Source of the DNA: Mucilaginibacter glaciei
GTDB lineage: Bacteria > Bacteroidota > Bacteroidia > Sphingobacteriales > Sphingobacteriaceae
Length of the DNA stretch: 64,000 bases
Reading direction: 5' to 3'
Assembly: GCF_014773245.1 (NCBI RefSeq)
Contig: NZ_JACWMX010000006.1
Span: 186,001-250,000 of the forward strand
The notes beneath the pieces are model-generated. The model saw nothing but the letters and a program-made list of their open reading frames with translations, searched no databases and had not been told where the DNA came from. Position 1 is the stretch's first letter, and each line of letters opens with the position of its first letter. Both the position numbers and the translations under genes were made by a program. Of the stretch, positions 57,731-64,000 are shown in pieces.

Positions 57731-58138
57731 GTAAATGCCACGGATAGTTGACTGATTTGGTAGGGGAATTTTAACGCCGGGATTTAGCGGATGGAAGGAG
57801 ATTGGATTTTATCGTCGTGTTGAACAGGATGCCATTTTAATCACATGTCCTTGCGAGCGCAGCGCGGCAATCTCAGCGGACCGGTTTGCGATTAGATCTC
57901 AGTGAAGAATGGGTTTGCTCTATGAGTGGTTAGTGGATGTTACTTTCTTTTAACAGCAAAAGACAAGTAACCAAAGAAAACTGACGGCTTGGTAACCCCC
58001 TATTAAAGTTGGTGCTTTATCAGTGCCTGTGCCACCCGTGTGTTATGCTATGCCGGTTAGCGCAGTTATCGTTGGGGTTGTCGGGCTCTTATATCTGCAC
58101 ATCTGCATATTTGCACATCTGCATATCTAAAGGCTCAT
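57726..58138. other. 413-nt intergenic region with several small repeats
   Basis: Contains a TCCTTGCGAGCGCAGCGCGGC element at 57848-57875, a hairpin TTACTTtctttt...aagacAAGTAA region at 57940-57970 of a widespread intergenic type, and a 14-nt direct repeat GCACATCTGCATAT at 58097 and 58113 (period 16). No gene recognised. Confidence 0.65.
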
Positions 58139-58972
58139 CTACAAACATTCCCTTACATCAACAAACCGGCTTTTAACTATATCCTTAAAAAAGGCCGATG
58201 CGTGATGGTCGAACGTATCGGTATCATCTATGGTGGTATAAAAACTCCTGTCGCCGGTTTTGGTTAGGGTCTGTTCTATCTCCATATGGCGGGCAAGATA
58301 ATCTGCCAGGCTGGCGGCAACAATATCGCCTTGTGCCAATACCTGCACGTGGGCCGGCACGTGGGCCTTTATCTTATCCATTAGTAACGGGTAATGGGTG
58401 CAGGCTAAGAGAATGGTATCGATATTGGGCGACTGCTGCATCAACTGGTCCAGATAGAGCTGCACAAAGTAGTCGGCGCCCGGTTTATCGTACTCGCCAT
58501 TCTCTATCAACGGTACCCATAGCGGGCAGGCCTGCTGTTCCACCTTTAGTTCGGGGAAAAAATGTTCGATCTCTAATAAGTATGAACCAGATTGCACGGT
58601 GCCGGTAGTACCCAACACCCCTATCTGTTTAGTTTTAGTGTAGTTACCTACTACCTCGGCTGTAGGACGGATCACTCCTAGAACGCGTTTATCGGCATAG
58701 CCGTTGGGCAAATCCTGCTGCTGTATGGTGCGCAGCGCCTTTGCCGACGCCGTATTACAGGCCAGCACCACCAACGGGCAGCCTTGTTTAAACATCCACT
58801 GCACACACTCCCAGGTATATTGATGAATGGTTTTGAACGAGCGGTTGCCATAAGGCGCGCGTCCGTTATCACCCAGGTATAAATAGTCGTAACCCGGCAG
58901 TTGCGCTGCAATGGAGCGGAATACAGTTAAGCCGCCGTAGCCAGAATCAAATATACCTATAGGAGATGCCAT
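58139..58972 (-). CDS. murI: Glutamate racemase
   Basis: Makes D-glutamate for peptidoglycan. 277 residues; IFDSGYGGLTV (Asp9), ACNTASA with Cys72 and ACTHYPLL with Cys191 form the two-cysteine active site. Last gene of the uppS-bamA-ompH-ompH-murI line but set off by a terminator and its own -7 box, so it is probably expressed separately. Confidence 0.97.
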   Translation of the reverse strand: MASPIGIFDSGYGGLTVFRSIAAQLPGYDYLYLGDNGRAPYGNRSFKTIHQYTWECVQWMFKQGCPLVVLACNTASAKALRTIQQQDLPNGYADKRVLGVIRPTAEVVGNYTKTKQIGVLGTTGTVQSGSYLLEIEHFFPELKVEQQACPLWVPLIENGEYDKPGADYFVQLYLDQLMQQSPNIDTILLACTHYPLLMDKIKAHVPAHVQVLAQGDIVAASLADYLARHMEIEQTLTKTGDRSFYTTIDDTDTFDHHASAFFKDIVKSRFVDVRECL

Positions 58973-58977
58973 TTGTA

Positions 58978-58985
58978 CAAAACTA
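58978..58985 (-). promoter_or_regulatory. -7 box (TAGTTTTG) of murI
   Basis: Exact TAnnTTTG on the minus strand, 5 nt before the ATG and touching the A/T edge of the preceding terminator. A leaderless transcript is possible. Confidence 0.55.
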
Positions 58986-59014
58986 AAAAAAGCGCCCCGG
59001 ATAGGGCGCTTTTA
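58985..59014 (-). terminator. Terminator after the second ompH gene
   Basis: AAAAGCGCCC and GGGCGCTTTT pair perfectly around CGGATA, with A and T tracts on both sides. Confidence 0.88.
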
Positions 59015-59035
59015 TAAATAATTAAATCTTTCGGC

Positions 59036-59548
59036 TTATTTGATACCTAACTTCAACTTTACAGCTGCGCTCATATCATCACCCGGAGGAGATACGATCA
59101 GATCTGTATTAGATGAGTTTAAAACGTAAGTGTAACCTTTTTCTTTAGCTACTGCATTGATAGCGGTACGCGCTTTTTCAATTAACGGTTTCATTAGCTC
59201 GTTACCTTTAGTTTCAACAGACTGCTGAGCAGTGTTCTGGTACTCCTGGAAACGTTTACTCAAATCCTGTAATTCGTTTTCTTTAGCTACACGGATAGCA
59301 TCTGTCATGGTTGCCCTTTTGTCCTGGTACTCTTTGCTTTTGTTTTGCAACTCGGTATTTAAGGCACCCAATTGGTCAATAAAGGTTTTTTTGTAGATAT
59401 CGATCTGAGAGTTCAAGGTTTTAGCCTCTGGCATTAAACCTAAAATCTGCTCAAAAGGTACATAACCAATTTTAGTTTGCGCCTTTGCAAAGTTGCTTGC
59501 AAATAACAATCCTGCTGCAACAAAAGCAACTTTAAATAGTTTTTTCAT
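59036..59548 (-). CDS. OmpH/Skp-family periplasmic chaperone (second copy)
   Basis: 170 residues, signal peptide to about 23 (AKAQT). After IGYVPFEQILGLMP the protein is a long coiled coil (about 40-130) as in Skp, then VAKEKGYTYVLNSS. It should hold outer-membrane proteins in the periplasm before BamA. Sister of the gene at 59601-60131, 52 nt apart. Confidence 0.92.
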   Translation of the reverse strand: MKKLFKVAFVAAGLLFASNFAKAQTKIGYVPFEQILGLMPEAKTLNSQIDIYKKTFIDQLGALNTELQNKSKEYQDKRATMTDAIRVAKENELQDLSKRFQEYQNTAQQSVETKGNELMKPLIEKARTAINAVAKEKGYTYVLNSSNTDLIVSPPGDDMSAAVKLKLGIK

Positions 59549-59600
59549 TTCTGTTTGTTCTCTGGTGTTTAAAAAATAGTTCTTATTGTCTGTTTAATCT

Positions 59601-60131
59601 TTATTTGGCAAATACACCGGGTTTAAGCCCTAACCGTGTAATCACATCATTGCTTTTGTCATAACGGGGGCTTGCATAAAGCATGATCACCTCGCTGTTT
59701 TTATCAAAGATCATATCCAGGTTATCACTTTCGGCAATTGCCTGTATTGCCTTTGACACTTTATCCTGAATTGGTTTAATCAAAGATGTACTTTTCTTTG
59801 CCAATTCGCCATCGGGGCCAAACCTTGCACGTTGCAAATCTTTTGCCTGTTTCTCTTTATCCACAATTTCTGCTTCGCGGCGTTTACGCATATCTGCTGT
59901 CATCAAAACCTGATCGGCCTGGTAGGCTTTATATAAACGGTCAATCTCCTGAAAGCGCCCGTCAACCTCTTTTTGCCATTGGTCTGATATAGCTGCCAAC
60001 TGCTTTTGCGATGAAGCATACTCCGGCATATGTTTTAAAATATAATCGGAGTCTACATAAGCAAAGCGTTGCGCGTTTGCCGCCGTAAAGGCTGCAAAAG
60101 TAAAAAATAGAATTAATATTATCTTCTTCAT
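59601..60131 (-). CDS. OmpH/Skp-family periplasmic chaperone (first copy)
   Basis: 176 residues, signal to about 20 (NAQRF). RFAYVDSDYILKHMPEY, a coiled-coil hairpin at about 40-120 and AIAESDNLDMIFDKNSEV are the OmpH pattern. It lies 17 nt after bamA, so it is probably cotranscribed with it. Confidence 0.92.
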   Translation of the reverse strand: MKKIILILFFTFAAFTAANAQRFAYVDSDYILKHMPEYASSQKQLAAISDQWQKEVDGRFQEIDRLYKAYQADQVLMTADMRKRREAEIVDKEKQAKDLQRARFGPDGELAKKSTSLIKPIQDKVSKAIQAIAESDNLDMIFDKNSEVIMLYASPRYDKSNDVITRLGLKPGVFAK

Positions 60132-60148
60132 ATATGGATTAGCAAATT

Positions 60149-62701
60149 TTAATTAAAACCACCGCTTAAGCTTTGTGAAATGGTAAAGTGGAAGTGCCCT
60201 TTGTTAGCATCAGGCGCGCCAGGTATCGCATCGAAACCGTAACCGTAATCTAAACCAAGCAAACCAAATATCGGCAAAAATATCCTTGCGCCTACACCTA
60301 CCGAACGCCTTACGTTAAACGGATTAACCTTGCTTATATTATCCCACACGTTACCACCTTCGGCAAAGGCCAGGAAGAATATGGTTGCCGACTGGCTGGC
60401 AATTACCGGGTGCCTTAACTCCATAGTAAATTTATCGTAAATAGCAGCACCCTGGTTGGTATTGGCATTCAGGTTCGAACCTTCGGGCACGATAGAGAAG
60501 TTTTCATAACCCCTTAGCCCGATGATATCCGTACCCTGCAGGAACTGGTAGGTTTGCATACCATCACCACCCAATTTAAAGCGCTCGAACGGCGACTGCC
60601 CAACCAGTTTGTTGTAGGTACCTAAGTAACCAAACCTGGTTTGTGACATCAACACTAATTTACCGGTGATTTTGGTAAACCACTGCGCATCAAACTTAAC
60701 TTTATAGTACTCTACAAAATGGTAGCGCTGCTCTGGCGTAGCAATCTTATAGTTGATGCTATTAAATAACGAGTATGGCGGCGTGGCCTGCAACGTTAAC
60801 TTGATATTTGAACCAGCTGTTGGATAAATTGGAACATCGACTGAGTTACGGCTAAAGTCTTGCGTTAACTTGATGTTATATGATGTACCGTTATTGAACA
60901 GGTAACCGGGGTAATTATCCAGGTTATAGTGGTCAAAATTTAATGAGTAGTTTAACTGGAAGTAGTTATCAGGCCAGTTTAAACGCTTACCTAAAGTTAC
61001 ACCCACACCATTGATACGCAGGTTATTATAACTTGGGCTTGTTTTAGGATAATACTGCCCGGTTGAACTGCCTTGCGTGTAAGCCGATACCGCGAAGTAA
61101 ATAGGTTTTTTACCACCTAACCAGGGCTCGGAGAATGTGAACGAGAAGTTTTGATAAGTACGCCCGCTTGACTGGCCCCTTAAGCTTAACTTTTGCCCAT
61201 CGCCCTTTGGTAACGGTTTGTAAGCTTTTAAGTTGAATATGTTACGTAACGAGAAGTTATTGAACGTTAAACCCAGGGTACCCACTAACTGGCCGCCACC
61301 AAAACCACCCGAAAGTTCGATCTGATCTGACGGTTTTTCAACCACGTTGTAAACCAGATCAACGGTACCATCGGCAGGGTTGATATTGGTTGGCTTGGGC
61401 TCCGTCTTTTGCTCGTCGAAGTTACCCAACTGGCCAATTTCACGTGCACTGCGGATCAATAACTCTTTGTTAAATTTCTGACCCGGTTTAGTACGAATCT
61501 CGCGCATTACCACCTTATCGTTGGTAACATCATTTCCCTTTAATGATACACGGTTAATAGTGTATTGCGGGCCTTCGTAAATACGCACATCGATATCAAC
61601 TGTATCATTATAGATACGGGTTTGTACAGGGTCGGCATTGAAGGTAAGGTAACCGTCATTCAAATACAGTGATGATATATCATCGTTATTTGGCGTTGGG
61701 CCCGATATTCTTTTACCTAACTCCTCTTCGCTAAAGGTTTGCCCTTTGCCAATCTGGAGTATTTTGGTCAGGATCTCTGACGGATATTTTGCATTACCAG
61801 AGAAGGTAATTTTACCGAAGTAATATTTAGGGCCTTCGTTCAGTTTGATCTTTACATCAACAGTCTTATCATCATGCCTGGTCACGGTATCGCTAATAAT
61901 TTCAGCATCGCGGTAACCTTTGCCCTGCATACTTTCGATCAGACTTTGTTTATCCTCTTCGTATTTGTCCTGCTTGAATTTTTTGGAACCGAAAATATTG
62001 TAGATGCGGCGTTTGCGGGTTTTTTTCAAATACTTCCTCAACTTGGCGGTCGAGAATGCTTTGTTACCCTCAAAAGTAACGTCGTTGATCATCACTTTCG
62101 ATTTTTTATCAACGGCAACTTCCAGTATCACACTGTTAGCATCGCCCGGGTCTTTTGTTTGGGTGATGTTTACAGTGGTATTTAAATAGCCCTTTTCATT
62201 AAAGTGCTTTTTGATGATAGCGGTAGTGGTGCTCAGTAAGTTTTCGTTTACTATTTTACCCGTTTTATCGCTCAGTTTTTTAGTTACATCTTCAATCTCG
62301 CCTTTACGGATGCCGGTTATGTGCAACCTTGACAAGCGGGGGCGCTCGGTAACGGCAATTTCCAGGTAAATGGTATCTGCATTTATCCGCAGAACATTTA
62401 ACTGCACATCGTCAAAAAGGCCTTGTTTGTACAAGTCTTTAATAACGTTGGCATTTTGCTCGCCGGGCAGGTTGATCTTATCACCCTTGTTTAGTTTAGA
62501 TATCTGCAGCAGCACATCTTTATCCAGATATTTAGCCCCTGATATACTGATGCCCCCAATAATATAATCTTTAGGATTAAGGTAGCTTAAACTATCGGCA
62601 GGTATGGATTTTGTAAGCGGAGCCCGCCCGCCAGCGGGTATCTGTGCAAGTGCTGTAGCGCTTATAAAAGAGAAAAGTATAGCAAAAAAAACTTTATTCA
62701 T
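60149..62701 (-). CDS. bamA: Outer membrane protein assembly factor BamA
   Basis: 850 residues. Signal peptide to 19, five POTRA domains at about 45-440 and the Omp85 beta-barrel from about 460 to the end, including the GLRGYENF motif near 750 and the final FHFTISQSL strand. It inserts barrel proteins in the outer membrane. Between uppS and the two Skp-like genes, the standard Bacteroidota order. Confidence 0.97.
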   Translation of the reverse strand: MNKVFFAILFSFISATALAQIPAGGRAPLTKSIPADSLSYLNPKDYIIGGISISGAKYLDKDVLLQISKLNKGDKINLPGEQNANVIKDLYKQGLFDDVQLNVLRINADTIYLEIAVTERPRLSRLHITGIRKGEIEDVTKKLSDKTGKIVNENLLSTTTAIIKKHFNEKGYLNTTVNITQTKDPGDANSVILEVAVDKKSKVMINDVTFEGNKAFSTAKLRKYLKKTRKRRIYNIFGSKKFKQDKYEEDKQSLIESMQGKGYRDAEIISDTVTRHDDKTVDVKIKLNEGPKYYFGKITFSGNAKYPSEILTKILQIGKGQTFSEEELGKRISGPTPNNDDISSLYLNDGYLTFNADPVQTRIYNDTVDIDVRIYEGPQYTINRVSLKGNDVTNDKVVMREIRTKPGQKFNKELLIRSAREIGQLGNFDEQKTEPKPTNINPADGTVDLVYNVVEKPSDQIELSGGFGGGQLVGTLGLTFNNFSLRNIFNLKAYKPLPKGDGQKLSLRGQSSGRTYQNFSFTFSEPWLGGKKPIYFAVSAYTQGSSTGQYYPKTSPSYNNLRINGVGVTLGKRLNWPDNYFQLNYSLNFDHYNLDNYPGYLFNNGTSYNIKLTQDFSRNSVDVPIYPTAGSNIKLTLQATPPYSLFNSINYKIATPEQRYHFVEYYKVKFDAQWFTKITGKLVLMSQTRFGYLGTYNKLVGQSPFERFKLGGDGMQTYQFLQGTDIIGLRGYENFSIVPEGSNLNANTNQGAAIYDKFTMELRHPVIASQSATIFFLAFAEGGNVWDNISKVNPFNVRRSVGVGARIFLPIFGLLGLDYGYGFDAIPGAPDANKGHFHFTISQSLSGGFN

Positions 62702-62764
62702 TCGAATATTTTAGTGGGCTAAAAATAATTTATACAGTTGTTAAAAAGTGTTAAAAGTAAAAAT

Positions 62765-63505
62765 TTAGTTTACCTGCTCACTTATCTTACCAAAACGGCG
62801 TTCGCGTTTCTGATAATCCAATATGGCTTCATACAAATCCTCCCGACGGAAATCGGGCCATAATTTTGTGGTGAAGTAAAGCTCGGCATAGGCAATTTGC
62901 CAAAGCAGGTAATTACTTATCCGGTATTCTCCGCTCGTGCGTATCAATAGCTCGGGGTTGGGCATACCGCCTGTATATAAATTATCCTCAAACATTTGTT
63001 CATCAATATCGGCAGGGTTAATTTCGCCGTTTTGCGCCTGGGCAGCCAGTTTGGCCGCAGCCTGCACAATCTCGTTACGCGAGCTGTAGCTTAAAGCCAG
63101 TGTAACTACCAACCCTGTATTTACAGATGTTTTTTCAATAGCGTTATTCAATTCCCTGTGGCATTTTGCAGGCAGCTGATTAAGGTCGCCGATGGCATTT
63201 AAGCGCACATTGTTTTTCATCAGCTTGGCAATCTCTTTATTGATCGTACTGATCAGGAGCTCCATAATGGCGTTAACCTCTAAGGTGGGGCGGTTCCAGT
63301 TTTCGGCACTAAAGGTGTACAGTGTTAAGTACTCTATACCCAATTCGCCGGCACCCTCAACAACGTCTCGTACAGACAGCACGCCGTTGTGGTGGCCAAA
63401 CACCCTTAATTTGCCTTTGCCTTTAGCCCACCGTCCGTTGCCATCCATAATAACAGCTATGTGGCGCGGCAATCTGTGCAAATCAATCTGATCCTTAATA
63501 CTCAT
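62765..63505 (-). CDS. uppS: Isoprenyl transferase (undecaprenyl diphosphate synthase)
   Basis: cis-prenyltransferase that makes the lipid carrier for wall synthesis. 246 residues; the catalytic Asp21 is in VIMDGNGRWAKGKG, then YLTLYTFSAENWNRP and the late RTSGEYRISNYLLWQIAYAEL block. First gene before bamA, 63 nt away. Confidence 0.97.
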   Translation of the reverse strand: MSIKDQIDLHRLPRHIAVIMDGNGRWAKGKGKLRVFGHHNGVLSVRDVVEGAGELGIEYLTLYTFSAENWNRPTLEVNAIMELLISTINKEIAKLMKNNVRLNAIGDLNQLPAKCHRELNNAIEKTSVNTGLVVTLALSYSSRNEIVQAAAKLAAQAQNGEINPADIDEQMFEDNLYTGGMPNPELLIRTSGEYRISNYLLWQIAYAELYFTTKLWPDFRREDLYEAILDYQKRERRFGKISEQVN

Positions 63506-63748
63506 TTTCTATGCGTTTTTAACTGCTTTATTGGGGCAGTTAAATACATGGCCTTGTTAAAATTAAACATCTTTTAAGCAAAGCTTTCAATAACTTATGC
63601 TGTTTTTTTCAGGTGACAAAGGTAAAACTTAATTGTATTTATTTTAGTATGCGGTAAAAAAGAAATAAACAGGCTTTTTTTGAATGTAGTTATCACAGGT
63701 ATCACAATTTCTGTCAATTAAGATGGTATTCTACAAGTGATTATACCA

Positions 63749-63781
63749 TAAAAAAACACCATTACTTTTAATGTAATGGTG
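63749..63781 (-). terminator. Terminator after exbD
   Basis: CACCATTAC (63757-63765) and GTAATGGTG (63773-63781) pair around TTTTAAT and continue into an A run, which is a T tract on the minus strand. Confidence 0.85.
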
Positions 63782-63802
63782 CCGTAATAAAAAATCGTCC
63801 TA

Positions 63803-64000
63803 TCAATAAACCTCTTTGCCCTTCAGCAGATTAATATCCGCAGGGGTTATATCGCCGATGGCGTATTGCTGTACACCGGTTATTTTCATTTCGTCGAGCG
63901 CGTTTACCAAGTTTTCGTAAACGGAGCTTTGGGCAGGCTTGATCAGCACGATCATACTTTTACCGGTATCGTGCTTCACTTTGGCCTTCATATCAATTAT
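63803..64000 (-). CDS. ExbD/TolR-family biopolymer transport protein (5' end cut)
   Basis: Only the last 65 codons are present; the gene continues past the right edge. KPAQSSVYENLVNALDEMKITGVQQYAIGDITPADINLL is the C-terminal periplasmic domain of ExbD/TolR. With ExbB and TonB it would power TonB-dependent transporters. Confidence 0.75.
   Translation of the reverse strand: MIDMKAKVKHDTGKSMIVLIKPAQSSVYENLVNALDEMKITGVQQYAIGDITPADINLLKGKEVY

Noticed and set aside
1..64000. tRNA, rRNA or riboswitch genes
   Set aside because: No cloverleaf, rRNA stretch or known riboswitch core was recognised by eye in the intergenic regions; a covariance-model search would decide.
1..64000. Phage, integrative element or defence island
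   Set aside because: No integrase, transposase, relaxase, restriction, Cas or capsid gene; only two toxin-antitoxin pairs in otherwise housekeeping DNA.

Overview
The window is a 64 kb stretch of ordinary chromosome from a member of the Bacteroidota, most likely a Sphingobacteriaceae relative (Mucilaginibacter/Pedobacter type). This rests on inference from several lines: TAnnTTTG -7 promoter boxes, a Bacteroidota-type uppS-bamA-ompH-ompH-murI cluster, DUF4294/DUF4783/DUF3050 proteins, a SusC-like N-terminal module, a bacillithiol gene (bshB1), and an ECF sigma factor followed by a membrane protein with a barrel-like C-terminus. No rRNA, tRNA, CRISPR array, prophage, transposase or integrase was seen. 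Both edge genes are cut by the window: an oxidoreductase on the left and exbD on the right.

Layout. 1-13.6 kb: Tat-exported Gfo/Idh/MocA oxidoreductase, cell-wall amidase, mnmD, mazG, a lipoprotein, the sigma factor/membrane-barrel pair, a LolC/E-type permease, namZ-like muramidase, fmt, a DUF3050 protein, a ParE-type toxin-antitoxin pair, pabC-like lyase and an RluA-family pseudouridine synthase. 13.6-25 kb: a D-cysteine desulfhydrase/ACC deaminase homologue, lysine 6-transaminase, the DUF4294-glutathione peroxidase-bshB1 operon, spoT/relA, fur, purA and pabB. 25-32.4 kb: a PIN toxin-antitoxin pair whose toxin has no normal start codon, a DUF2071 protein, an M48 protease, plsY, nadC, gpmI and small envelope proteins. 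32.4-46.3 kb: fatty acid hydroxylase, lon, LpxR-like lipid A deacylase, arfB, cmk, dCMP deaminase, a FucP-like transporter, a LysE exporter, a nine-unit palindromic repeat array, a long purF and a nitrilase-family amidase. 46.3-57.7 kb: amt and the membrane half of complex I (nuoH to nuoN), with a DUF4139/SusC-module hybrid gene inserted between nuoM and nuoN. 58-64 kb: murI, two ompH, bamA, uppS and the end of exbD.

How the genes work together. Envelope building dominates: undecaprenyl-PP synthase, BamA with two periplasmic chaperones, glutamate racemase, amidase, NamZ, a LolC/E-like permease, LpxR and ExbD. Other clear groups are purine/pyrimidine supply (purA, purF, cmk, dCMP deaminase, mazG), folate and formylation (pabB, pabC, fmt), stress and quality control (SpoT, Lon, ArfB, Fur, bacillithiol and peroxidase), and respiration (Nuo H-N). 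The most unusual elements are the PIN toxin reading frame that begins at a -1 slippery heptamer, the chimeric DUF4139 gene inside the nuo operon, the single-pass membrane plus beta-barrel protein beside its sigma factor, the block of long and short palindromic repeats ending in the purF stop codon, and recurrent -7 boxes placed 4-5 nt before start codons, which suggests leaderless mRNAs. No clearly new defence or mobile system was found.
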